Shown: positions 7,294-15,041, counted from the stretch's first letter. The stretch is 15,581 nt of DNA from Thermodesulfobacteriota bacterium (GCA_030024065.1 JASEIE010000041.1:1-15581), one strand, 5' to 3'. Notes: a model not told the origin generated them from the sequence alone. Numbers and translations are program-made.

Positions 7294-7808
7294 CACAAAA
7301 TCGCTCTCATTACTCGCGTTCGAGCTTCCATGAAGCCGCCACAGGATTTTGGTTTGGAACTAGATGGTTGCCCAACTTGTTTCTGGGGGCAACGTCTTCG
7401 TCATGAACTTTTCGATTGGGAAAATCAAAAACACCTTTATCTAAAACCCGATGAGGGACAAGAATGCTATCAATGCCCTTTTTCGTCTTGTTGTCCGCAA
7501 GAATTTTGGCTCTCTCCTGAAATCCACGAAACTTATCTCGGCGCTCAACCACTTCACACAAGTCTTGCGCAAAAACTTCTTCAATATGCCAGACCATTTG
7601 CCGAACCAGCGTTCAATGAAGATAAAAACCGGTTCATGTTAAAATCTCTTTTCATCAACAGTTTGTCTCTTGCCGAGTTCGCAAGCCTCCTGGTCGATTC
7701 GGCAAAGCTCCTGACCACGCTCTCACGCTTGAAAAAAACTCACGGAAGGCAAATGGAAAAAACATCAAACCGGCTACTCGATCAGCTCAAATTACCCCTG
7801 TTTTCGTG

Positions 7809-7831
7809 AAAACCCCGATCACCCTCTAATT
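7809..7831 (-). repeat. Right inverted repeat of the insertion sequence with target duplication
   Basis: Bases 7809-7826 are the exact reverse complement of 6449-6466, and TAATT at 7827-7831 repeats 6444-6448. The transposase stop codon ends on the first base of the repeat. Confidence 0.93.
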
Positions 7832-8011
7832 GCTAGATTTCCTATTTAGACCTTGATGAGCCTAAAAAAGGCTCTCTTTCCCAATTTACTCGCTCTTTGA
7901 GACCGTAGGAGGTTCTCAGGGTAGGTTTTCTTCACAAAAAGAAGAGCATCTCCATGCCAAACCCTATTTTGGTTTAATATTCGCATCACATATTGCGAGC
8001 CAGGTCGCTTG

Positions 8012-8624
8012 TCATTCAAGATAGCCCTCGTGATCCAAAAGCAGATGCAGTTTATTGGCCTCTTTGGTGTTGCGAAAACAAGTCTATCCACCAGTTGCAA
8101 AAAAAACAATATCGAAACTGGGCAGGGGTGCTGGAAAAGCCTTGCAGCGGCACCTTTGGAAGCTGGCTACATGCGTTTTTAGGCAAAACCGGGACTTCAC
8201 CTAAAGTGAAATCCTACGTAACCCCCCCTTTTCGAAAAATCCGCAATTGCAAGGGTTTGGAAGCACCCCTGCCCGGGTTTGATATTGCAACATCTGGGTC
8301 TAATCAAACATCTTCTGACACAAATCAATGGCGGTCGAATCCATGTTGACCAGGGACGGTGTCCATTAGGATTAGCCAGGGTACGATAGCTTTGATCGAT
8401 GATGCCTAGGTGTATGAGTTTGCCTTCGCAACTTCGGAGACCTCTGGTGATCTCCCGGAGGGAATGGGCGTGACCCAATTGACAAAACAGTATGGAGACA
8501 AATTGACTCCAGCAAGTAAATCCTTGGGCGGGACGTTCAGTATGGGTTTGTTTCACCATGTATTGGAACTCGACTCAAAAAAAAGTTGTAAGAGCTGGCT
8601 GAATATGCTAAGAAAATTAATTAT
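8012..8624 (-). pseudogene. Decayed IS4-family transposase (DUF4372-type N-terminus)
   Basis: On the minus strand, after a TAAAGGAGGG ribosome site (8631-8640), the protein begins as IINFLSIFSQLLQLF. It changes frame at an A8 run (8577-8584) and continues as VKQTHTERPAQGFTCWSQF and AHSLREITRGLRSCEGKL to NGHRPW at 8350. This is the typical N-terminus of IS4-type transposases. About 40 residues are then missing, because MDSTAIDLCQKMFD (8303-8344), with the first catalytic aspartate, follows directly. A TAG at 8300 and about 220 inserted bases separate it from its normal continuation FRNTKEANKLHLLLDHEGYL (8012-8077), after which a stop ends the match. The rest of the protein is lost; 7832-8011 holds no recognisable piece. 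The start codon appears mutated to ATA. The gene is dead. Confidence 0.82.
8107..8287. repeat. Fold-back (MITE-like) element inside the IS4 relic
   Basis: The arms 8107-8146 and 8248-8287 are inverted repeats matching at 33 of 40 positions; the outer 26 match at 23. They share CAATATC and an exact GGGCAGGGGTGCT core. The middle also folds: TTCAC and GTGAA face each other around CTAAA near 8200. The element of about 180 bp has no gene and sits exactly where the IS4 transposase motif is split. No clear target duplication is visible. Confidence 0.7.
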
Positions 8625-8715
8625 CGGAGGCCCTCCTTTATGTGTGATGGAATTTCCTGCCAGAAATCATCTATCACTTTAATAACAGAGAGCCTTTTCT
8701 TTTTCAAAACTTATC

Positions 8716-8743
8716 TTGGACAAGAGTGGGCTCAAACTATAAA
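8716..8743 (+). promoter_or_regulatory. Possible promoter of the first enoate reductase gene
   Basis: TTGGAC (8716-8721) and TATAAA (8738-8743) are 16 bases apart on the plus strand. This would give a leader of about 120 bases that includes the hairpin at 8780-8813. Spacing and hexamers are acceptable but not perfect. Confidence 0.4.
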
Positions 8744-8779
8744 ATCCTATTTTGAACAAGCATGGATATTTATATTGTG

Positions 8780-8813
8780 CCCCTTGACCCCGCCTGCAAG
8801 GTGAGGTATGGGG
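8780..8813. repeat. REP-like hairpin, second copy, in the leader of the enoate reductase
   Basis: ACCCCGCCT (8787-8795) pairs with AGGTGAGGT (8799-8807) at eight of nine positions (one G-T) around a GCA loop, inside an outer CCCC/GGGG pair. The order of blocks matches the minus-strand reading of 4173-4217. It may be an extragenic repeat or an mRNA leader structure. Confidence 0.5.
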
Positions 8814-8870
8814 AGATCTTGTTAGTCAACTTGATGATATGATGGCTCGGATAAAAAAAGGAGATTTGGA

Positions 8871-10937
8871 ATGGATAACAAACCTCGTTTTAAGAAACTC
8901 TTTGAACCGGGTCAAATAGGGAAAATGGTCGTCAGGAACCGTATCGTGATGCCGGCGATGGCAGGCATGGGACCCACCCTGGAAGGCTTCGTGACCGAGA
9001 AAACGAAGGGCTTTTATGAGGCTCGTGCCAAGGGTGGGGTGGGCCTGATCATAATCGGAAACACCCCTGTTAATTGGGCTCTGGGTAGAAGCGGAAAATA
9101 TCGGATACTCATCGAGGATGACAGGTTCCTTCCAGGACTTAGCGAAGTAGCCGAGGTGATTCATAAACATGGCGCCAAAGCTGCAGTGCAAATCAATCAT
9201 GCTGGCCCTTCGGCCTTCATAGGCAATGCCAACTTGCGGCCGATAGCCTCTTCAGCGGTTCCCAGGCCGCCAGACCACGTACGAGCAGATTATCCCCCGC
9301 CTAAAGAAATGACCATTGCCGAAATCGAAGAGACGGTTGATGCTTTTGCCAGAGCAGCCGGCCGCGCTCAAAAAGCTAGCTTTGATGGTATAGAGATACA
9401 CGCCGCCCATCGCTACCTTCTAAACAGTTTTCTGTCTCCTTACTATAATAGGCGTCAGGACAAGTATGGCGGTGACCTGAAAAACAGGGCAAGATTTCTG
9501 CTCGAAGTCGTAATTGCTGTCAGAGAAGTGGTGGGAAAAGACTATCCAGTCTGGTGCAGAATGAGTGGTAAGGAAGGCGGTGTCAAGGGAGGCATCACGC
9601 CAGAACTGGCAGCGGAATTGGCTCAAATGCTGGAAAAAACCGGACAGATTGATGCTCTTGACGTAACTCAATGGCCACCCGTGGAACTGGAACCAATCGG
9701 GTTTGCCCTTCCCTGGGCAGCTGAGGTCAAGAAGGTGGTCAACATACCGGTAATCGGAGTGGGCATGATCGACACCGAACTGGCCGAAAGAGCTCTCAGG
9801 GAGAAAAAGGTTGACTTTATAGCGATGGGTAGAAGGCTGATCGCCGACCCAGAGCTACCCCATAAAGCAGCTTCAGGCAGGTTGGATGATATTGCGCCTT
9901 GCCAACGCTGCAATAACTGCCAGGCACTTCTTGAATGCACGGTAAATGCCAGCTTCTTGAAGGAGTATGAGTACGAAATCAAACCGGCAGAGAAAATCAA
10001 AAAGGTTCTCGTAGTCGGCGGCGGACCGGGTGGAATGGAAGCGGCAAGAGTGGCAGCACTGAGAGGGCATCACGTAGTTCTATATGAGAGGGGGCGCAGG
10101 CTGGGCGGCCAACTCGCATTGGCTTCGGTCTTAAGGGAACAGGGTGAGGCCTTGACCAATTACTTGGCGACCCAGATAAGGAAGCTCGGCGTTAAGGTTG
10201 AGCTTGGGAAGGAGGTTGACCCGACGTTCATTAAGGAAATTAAACCTGATGCTATTGTGCTGGCAACCGGGTCAACCTCATCCACTTCTGCGATTTCGGG
10301 CATCGACAAAGACAGCGTTGTCACCGCGACTGATATTGGGGATATGATGCAGGGGTATCTAAAGCGTGTTCGAGGAGGGTTCAGTTTCCGGAGGAGCCTC
10401 TGGTACGTGGGGATGATTATCATGAAGGTTTTTGGGCCATCAACCATAAGACGACTACTACGTTTGTACGCACCCTTTGGAAAGAAAGTTGCTGTTATGG
10501 GGTTAAAGCTACACAGTGTTGAAATAGCCCATTTTATGGCCCAAAGTGGTAAGAAGGTAATCATTGTTGACGCGGGCGATAAGATTCCAGAACAAGAAAA
10601 CGCAGTACACGCAGGGGAAACCACAGCAGAGCGCCCCATGCCCCAGTTGAGAGCTAGGTTTATACAGGGAATGCTATCAATGGGAGTCCCCATATTACTT
10701 GGGGTGAAATATGAGGAAATAACCCCTAAGGGACTGGTCGTTCGTAATAAACAGGGGGAGCGTCAGACCATTGAAGCAGACACCATCATTGCTGCCGCCA
10801 TCTATAGACCGAACACAGAGCTATTCAAATCACTTAATGGAATACCCACCGAACTCCACCTCGTTGGCGACTGCCATGAGCCGGTCGGAATACTTGAGGC
10901 TATTCACGATGGGAGCCGAATTGGTCGTATACTTTAG
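8871..10937 (+). CDS. Enoate reductase flavoprotein (2,4-dienoyl-CoA reductase/OYE family, Fe-S)
   Basis: This is a cytoplasmic flavoprotein of 688 residues that probably reduces a C=C bond next to a carboxyl or thioester. The N-terminal FMN barrel (about 1-335) carries HAAHRYLLNSFLSPYYN (177-193) and the FMN-phosphate segment VDFIAMGRRLIADPEL. The cluster cysteines are C344, C347, C350 and C356; the CxxCxxC-x5-C spacing is tighter than the usual CxxCxxxC-x11-C. FAD binding shows GGGPGG (383-388) and GDCHEP (666-671). About 40 extra basic and hydrophobic residues (492-533) precede the second Rossmann strand, where the glycine motif reads GLKLHS (544-549) in place of GGGxxG, so NAD(P)H binding may be altered. 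AAGGAG lies seven bases before the ATG. It ends 129 bases before the convergent PrpD gene. A trimethylamine dehydrogenase-like reaction is a less likely alternative. Confidence 0.9.
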   Translation: MDNKPRFKKLFEPGQIGKMVVRNRIVMPAMAGMGPTLEGFVTEKTKGFYEARAKGGVGLIIIGNTPVNWALGRSGKYRILIEDDRFLPGLSEVAEVIHKHGAKAAVQINHAGPSAFIGNANLRPIASSAVPRPPDHVRADYPPPKEMTIAEIEETVDAFARAAGRAQKASFDGIEIHAAHRYLLNSFLSPYYNRRQDKYGGDLKNRARFLLEVVIAVREVVGKDYPVWCRMSGKEGGVKGGITPELAAELAQMLEKTGQIDALDVTQWPPVELEPIGFALPWAAEVKKVVNIPVIGVGMIDTELAERALREKKVDFIAMGRRLIADPELPHKAASGRLDDIAPCQRCNNCQALLECTVNASFLKEYEYEIKPAEKIKKVLVVGGGPGGMEAARVAALRGHHVVLYERGRRLGGQLALASVLREQGEALTNYLATQIRKLGVKVELGKEVDPTFIKEIKPDAIVLATGSTSSTSAISGIDKDSVVTATDIGDMMQGYLKRVRGGFSFRRSLWYVGMIIMKVFGPSTIRRLLRLYAPFGKKVAVMGLKLHSVEIAHFMAQSGKKVIIVDAGDKIPEQENAVHAGETTAERPMPQLRARFIQGMLSMGVPILLGVKYEEITPKGLVVRNKQGERQTIEADTIIAAAIYRPNTELFKSLNGIPTELHLVGDCHEPVGILEAIHDGSRIGRIL

Positions 10938-11066
10938 ATAGAGAGGTTGTCGAAAAAGCCTTAAAGAACTTAGAGGAACGGGAAATAAAGCGAGGATGGT
11001 TTAATTTTAACAGATATGCGTTTTGCTCAATGCGACCACGGTTATTTGAGACGTGGATATCCTCTC

Positions 11067-12467
11067 CTAACCCAACAGGCGGATCACCTGGCCTACATCT
11101 TTCAGCGTCTCCAAATGACTGACCAACTCGATGGCCCTGTCCACGTTCTCTGGAGGTAGGGGCCTGACCGAATAGAGGGCACAATCTCTGAACTTCTTCA
11201 CGATGTCCTGCTGGCCGAGGGGTCTGGTGTGGTGGCCATAAGGAACCTCCAGCCGCTTTCGGTAAACCTTCCCCTGTCTGGTCCTTATCTCTATCTCTCC
11301 CGGCGGCCTGCCCTTAAGGGTGGTGAAGGCATCATCGTACCTAGGTACCACCTTCTGCGCCATCTTTAGGGAGTCCGGGTCCTTAATGCCCTCCGGGGTG
11401 AAGTCCTTGATGACCACATTCCTTCGGGCGGCAGCGGTAGCTACGGTGAACGGGATGCTGAACTTAGCGTCGAGGGTAGTGGCAGGTCTTCGCCTCCCCT
11501 CAAGAGGCACAAACAGTTTCTGGGCGAAGTCACCTACGGTGGCTGTTATCTCTTCTATGTCTTCTGGGGCGATTTTGTGCTCGGAGACAATTTGTAAGGT
11601 TGCATCAATATAGATATGGGTAGTTCCGCAGGAGGGCCAGGGTTTAAAGCCCACATTAGCGCCCTCGAACCTCTTTCCCAGCTCCGAGGTCAGCACCTCC
11701 CGGTCATACTCACCACCGAAATAAACTGGAAACAGACCAGCCCTGCCCTCAAAGCAATTCTTAACGCCGCTGATCCCCTTATGGGCCATCAGGGCGGAGA
11801 GGACGCCCCCCTTGGCTGGAAAGGCATCTCGCATCCCGCCTATGTTGGAGCCGACCCCTTCCCGAAGCTCCATGGTACCCGCTGCTTGGCAGAAGGCAAT
11901 GCCGAAGGCATCGACCATCCTCTCCTCGTCCAGCCCCAGCAGCTTGCCCGAAATGGCGGCGGCGGCGAAGACGCCGAATACAGTGGTGCTGTGCCAAGTG
12001 CCCTTCAGCGGTACCGACAGCCCTAGCCGGCAGGCTAAGTCGTTCCCTAAGGCGACAGCAGTGATGAAGTCGCGTCCCGCCACATCCCCAAGCCACTCAG
12101 CAATGGCAAAACCGGCGGTCACCGTTGGACTGCTAGGATGAAGCATGGCCCCGTGATGGAGGTCATCGTAGTCCAGAGCGTGGCCCATGGCGGCGTTGGC
12201 AAAGGCAGCCATCCAGGCTGGGACACGTCCCCCGAAGCCTACAATAGTGCTTTCCTCCCTGCCCCCCGTCTCCTTGACTAGCTCCACTATCTCAGCTATG
12301 CCGGGGACCATGCCGCTGGCGGCCATGATCACGCCCAGGGTATCTAGCACACTCCTCTTAGTAGTCTCTACTACTTCGTGTGGCAGGTCCTCATACCTGA
12401 CTCTGACCACGTTCTGGGCAAAGGTGTAGGCGAGGTCCTTTTCCTCAATTGTTACGTTCTTTGCCAT
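11067..12467 (-). CDS. MmgE/PrpD family dehydratase or decarboxylase, intact
   Basis: This cytoplasmic lyase has 466 residues, the full length for the family. The family includes 2-methylcitrate dehydratase (PrpD), cis-aconitate decarboxylase and iminodisuccinate epimerase. The helical N-terminal domain carries the active-site segment GHALDYDDLHHGAMLHPSSP (95-114), with H96, D99, D101, H105 and H110. The C-terminal part has GFKPWPSCGTTH (273-284). AAGGTGA precedes the ATG. The gene is clearly more GC-rich than the left operon. It is transcribed convergently with the first enoate reductase and in the same direction as the second, 520 bases downstream of it, with its own promoter and a likely operator. 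It may make or use the unsaturated acid that the reductases handle; this is inference. The substrate is unknown because the superfamily is very broad. Confidence 0.92.
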   Translation of the reverse strand: MAKNVTIEEKDLAYTFAQNVVRVRYEDLPHEVVETTKRSVLDTLGVIMAASGMVPGIAEIVELVKETGGREESTIVGFGGRVPAWMAAFANAAMGHALDYDDLHHGAMLHPSSPTVTAGFAIAEWLGDVAGRDFITAVALGNDLACRLGLSVPLKGTWHSTTVFGVFAAAAISGKLLGLDEERMVDAFGIAFCQAAGTMELREGVGSNIGGMRDAFPAKGGVLSALMAHKGISGVKNCFEGRAGLFPVYFGGEYDREVLTSELGKRFEGANVGFKPWPSCGTTHIYIDATLQIVSEHKIAPEDIEEITATVGDFAQKLFVPLEGRRRPATTLDAKFSIPFTVATAAARRNVVIKDFTPEGIKDPDSLKMAQKVVPRYDDAFTTLKGRPPGEIEIRTRQGKVYRKRLEVPYGHHTRPLGQQDIVKKFRDCALYSVRPLPPENVDRAIELVSHLETLKDVGQVIRLLG

Positions 12468-12524
12468 CTTTCACCTTCCTAAAATACTTTAATCCAGTGA
12501 ACATTTCTCTCCAAAAGCGAAACA

Positions 12525-12545
12525 AACATTTCTTACAGAAACGTT
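12525..12545. promoter_or_regulatory. Dyad operator candidate of the PrpD gene
   Basis: AACATTTCT (12525-12533) and AGAAACGTT (12537-12545) form an 8-of-9 inverted repeat around TAC. The dyad covers the -10 hexamer. The same half-site AACATTTCT recurs directly at 12500-12508, exactly 25 bases away. In addition AACAAACATTT (12521-12531) has its perfect reverse complement at 12605-12615. This clustering suggests a repressor site with auxiliary half-sites. The regulator is not evident in the window. Confidence 0.5.
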
Positions 12546-12570
12546 AATGTAAAGTTCAGCCCAATGTCAA
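12541..12570 (-). promoter_or_regulatory. Promoter of the intact PrpD gene
   Basis: On the minus strand TTGACA (12565-12570) is followed after 18 bases by TAACGT (12541-12546), which keeps the key T, A and final T of the -10. Transcription would start near 12534, inside the dyad, about 66 bases before the ATG. Confidence 0.5.
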
Positions 12571-12987
12571 GACCGAAAGCAGGGCCTGATTCCATCTGGG
12601 GAGCAAATGTTTGTTATGATGAGGTGTCATTCAGGTCAGGTAACCATAATTAGGTATTGAAATTGTTATTCGTAGGAAGGAGGGAGCTAACCAATTCAAA
12701 CGGATCTCTATAAAGATGATTGAGGGATTATTAAGGTTGAAGATCTTCTGCGGAGAGTAGGCCGAGCGTAGTTCAAGTGATGACGAAGAAGGTAGAGAAT
12801 ATCACGTGTGGATCGACCTTGTGCTGGGTCTCCCTCAGAATCCCATGTTCCAGGTCATCTTACTATAAGGCGGCCTGATCAGATGGTTTATTGGATCATG
12901 AAAGGTCTTCAAATTGTTAAGCCAAATATAGGACACGGGTATTAAAAAACACACCCCATAAGAAGTTGATGATAACTGATATTGATC

Positions 12988-14952
12988 CTAGATTTTACGA
13001 GCTATCTCTGCCCCTTCATTGATGGCCTCGAGGGCATTGCGGGGATCTACGCAATCTCCTATCGCATAAAACTCTGAGACCATCCGCTTGAGCTCCTCAG
13101 CCAGGTTATTCTCCGGCTTCAGGCCTACAGCCAGCACTACGGTATCTGCGGGTACAAACCCAAGCTCCTTCTCCCAAGCAAAGAATATGCCTTTCTCTGC
13201 TATCTCCAGCACCGGTGAATTCGCATAAATGACAACTCCATGTTCCACAAGCCTCTCTCGGAGAACGACAAAGATGTTCCTCTCCAAGGGAACGCCATCC
13301 TCACCAAGCCCAAATAAGGTTACAATGGAAACCTTCTTGCCCTGCTCCGCCAGCATGAGCGCTGTTTCCATCCCCACCAAGCGCCCACCAATAACCACCA
13401 CCCTTTGCCCAACCTCGGCCTTCCCAGCAAGGAAGTCGATGGCTTGGACGACATTCCCCCGGTCTATCCCAGGGATATTAAGGCTCTTTGGAGTAGCGCC
13501 TGTGGCGAGCACTACCGCATCAGGCTTCTCCTTATAAACAATCTGAGGGGTGACCTCCCTTTTGATGAAGGTAGGCACCCCCGCTTTTCGGAGTCCTCGT
13601 GAAAGGTAATCAGTTACTGTGGCGAAGTGGGCCTTACTTGGGTCCAGTGCTGCGGTATTCCAGAGCCCGCCAAGCTTATCCGACTTCTCATAGAGGCAGA
13701 CGTTATGACCCCTCTCTTTGAGCACCCTCGATGCCTCCATACCCGCCAACCCACCTCCGATGACCATGACCTTCTTGGGTTTAGCAGCGAGTTTGATCTC
13801 GAACTCCTTTTCCCTGAGGAGTTCTGGATTTACCGTGCAGCTTAGGCCAGCCCCTTTCTTTTCAATAAGTCCCTTTTTACCATGGCCCAATCGGCAGTTA
13901 TTGCAGTAGATGCAGCGGCGAATATCCTCTAACCTTCCCTCCTTGGCCTTGTTAGGTAGCTCTGGGTCAGCGAGCAAGGCCCTGCCCATTGCGATGAAGT
14001 CCGCCCTGCCCTCTTTCAGGATAGAGTCGGCAAGAACAGGGTCGCCGATCTTACCTACAGTAATCACCGGAACGTTTACGACTTTCTTAATGGCCTCAGC
14101 GGTATAGACGATGGCCGCATCTGGGAAAAGGTAGGTAAGATCACGCCACTGGCGGGTATCTTGATTGGCCGCAGAGATGTCTAGCACATCGGCACCTGCC
14201 TCAACAAAGAGCGGAGCCATGAGCACAGCCTCTTCCACAGTGATTCCGCCCGCAATGAAGTCGCATCCATTGAAACGGAATAAGATGGGGAAATCAGGGC
14301 CTACCTTCTGCCGCGTTCGGGAAATGACCTCGCAAGCAAAGCGCGCCCTGTTTTTCAGGCTCCCCCCGTATTCATCGGTCCTTCTGTTTTGATAACCGGA
14401 AAGAAAAGCACCCAGGAAATAGCCATGTGCGCCATGGATCTCAATGGCATCAAAACCTGCTCGCTTCGCCCGGTGAGCACCATCAGACCACTTTTCCACA
14501 TGGTCCCTGACTTCCTCCCTCGTCATTGCTCTGGGTAAAACCCCGAATGTCACACAATGAACTGCAGAAGGTCCTAGGATTCCTGCCTCCTTGGGTTTCT
14601 CGAGGGCCTCTTGATGCGCCTGAATCTTCGTCCCAGTATGGGAGATCTGACAGGCTATCTTGGCGCCGTGTTTATGAACCAAGGTCACCAGCTGAGTGAG
14701 CCGTGGGATGAACATGTCGTCATCAATTGATAGCATGTGCGGAATGCGAGCTCCGGGAAGGTATTCGACGCCCTGAGTGATGATCAACCCGGCACCACCC
14801 TTGGCCCTTGCCCCATAATAGTGTATGGTTCGATCATTCATTTGGCTATCGAAATCCACAGAATGGGTGCCCATTGCTGCCATAACTATTCGGTTCCGGA
14901 CTAGCATCTTACCAATCCTGCCCGGCTCAAAAAGCTTTGCAAACTCTGCCAT
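12988..14952 (-). CDS. Enoate reductase flavoprotein (2,4-dienoyl-CoA reductase/OYE family, Fe-S), second paralogue
   Basis: This protein has 654 residues from the ATG at 14952, chosen because AGGAGG lies six bases upstream. A longer frame to 15018 would add a poor N-terminal tail inside the likely mRNA leader. The FMN barrel shows the canonical GAHGYFLGAFLSGYQNRR (174-191) and DEYGG. Cluster cysteines are C347, C350, C353 and C372, a CxxCxxC with a long 18-residue gap. FAD binding uses GGGLAG (399-404). The NAD(P)H motif is GGRLVG (522-527), nearly normal, and GDC lies at 632-634. It lacks the 492-533 insertion of its paralogue. The two proteins are clearly related but divergent, so they probably act on different substrates. 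It is transcribed from its own promoter and followed on the same strand by PrpD after 520 bases. The reduced substrate is unknown. Confidence 0.92.
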   Translation of the reverse strand: MAEFAKLFEPGRIGKMLVRNRIVMAAMGTHSVDFDSQMNDRTIHYYGARAKGGAGLIITQGVEYLPGARIPHMLSIDDDMFIPRLTQLVTLVHKHGAKIACQISHTGTKIQAHQEALEKPKEAGILGPSAVHCVTFGVLPRAMTREEVRDHVEKWSDGAHRAKRAGFDAIEIHGAHGYFLGAFLSGYQNRRTDEYGGSLKNRARFACEVISRTRQKVGPDFPILFRFNGCDFIAGGITVEEAVLMAPLFVEAGADVLDISAANQDTRQWRDLTYLFPDAAIVYTAEAIKKVVNVPVITVGKIGDPVLADSILKEGRADFIAMGRALLADPELPNKAKEGRLEDIRRCIYCNNCRLGHGKKGLIEKKGAGLSCTVNPELLREKEFEIKLAAKPKKVMVIGGGLAGMEASRVLKERGHNVCLYEKSDKLGGLWNTAALDPSKAHFATVTDYLSRGLRKAGVPTFIKREVTPQIVYKEKPDAVVLATGATPKSLNIPGIDRGNVVQAIDFLAGKAEVGQRVVVIGGRLVGMETALMLAEQGKKVSIVTLFGLGEDGVPLERNIFVVLRERLVEHGVVIYANSPVLEIAEKGIFFAWEKELGFVPADTVVLAVGLKPENNLAEELKRMVSEFYAIGDCVDPRNALEAINEGAEIARKI

Positions 14953-15041
14953 AATAAGCCTCCTTAGACGCCTGGCGTGGATTTTCATAATACATCCCTC
15001 GCCATGCTCCATGTTCAAGAAACTTGCTTTAGAACGGGTCG

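Larger units (their letters stand above)
6562..7809 (+). pseudogene. Transposase of the insertion sequence, broken or frameshifted in three segments
   Basis: Segment 1 starts at the ATG at 6562 (AGGAGG four bases ahead) and holds the N-terminal helical domain and the first catalytic aspartate (VPDSTDIEAA). It continues sensibly only if the frame slips by -1 at the A8 run 6963-6970, giving KKCGCHEHCDHPRFFTAKEA and so on. Segment 2 carries the second aspartate (PMIVADMGYLQAE) and meets a TAG at 7284. The remaining protein (GHKIALITRVRASMKPP, then the cysteine cluster ECYQCPFSSCC near 7470 and a likely third acidic residue in AEPAFNEDKNRF) is in the original frame. Removing seven bases from the palindrome at 7275-7293 rejoins segments 2 and 3 as QSRSGHKIAL. 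The first shift could be programmed; the second looks like damage. The stop is TGA at 7807-7809, where the right inverted repeat begins. Confidence 0.85.
6449..7826 (+). mobile_element. Insertion sequence of 1378 bp, DDE transposase, 18-bp inverted repeats
   Basis: The element has perfect 18-bp ends, a 5-bp direct target duplication (TAATT) and one plus-strand transposase gene with its own promoter. The protein has a DDE core and a cysteine-rich CYQCPF...CC segment, resembling the IS1182/IS5/IS4-like group. I cannot assign the family firmly; the 5-bp duplication is not typical of IS5 (4 bp). It inserted just upstream of the IclR operon promoter, next to an older IS4-type relic. Confidence 0.9.
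12468..12987. other. 520-base spacer between PrpD and the second enoate reductase
   Basis: The first 150 bases hold the PrpD promoter and operator described separately. The rest (about 12620-12987) shows no open frame with a credible start, no RNA gene and no clear terminator. Short coding-like scraps occur on the minus strand near 12770-12860 but match nothing I know, so decayed sequence is possible. Confidence 0.5.

Noticed and set aside
7858..7874. GAGCCT/AGGCTC hairpin as a terminator
   Set aside because: The loop is an A-run and no T-run follows on either strand; no active gene ends there.
7993..8349. Plus-strand frame of 118 codons
   Set aside because: It crosses the fold-back element and the antisense of the IS4 relic; no ribosome site or protein-like pattern.
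8410..8682. Plus-strand frame of 90 codons in the IS region
   Set aside because: It is the antisense of the IS4-type N-terminal domain, which has clear motifs on the minus strand.
11779..12141. Overlapping frames of over 100 codons on both strands within the PrpD gene
   Set aside because: GC-rich shadow frames; the PrpD frame carries all conserved motifs.
14953..15018. Longer N-terminus of the second enoate reductase
   Set aside because: The extra 22 residues do not fit the barrel start, and AGGAGG sits directly before the ATG at 14952.
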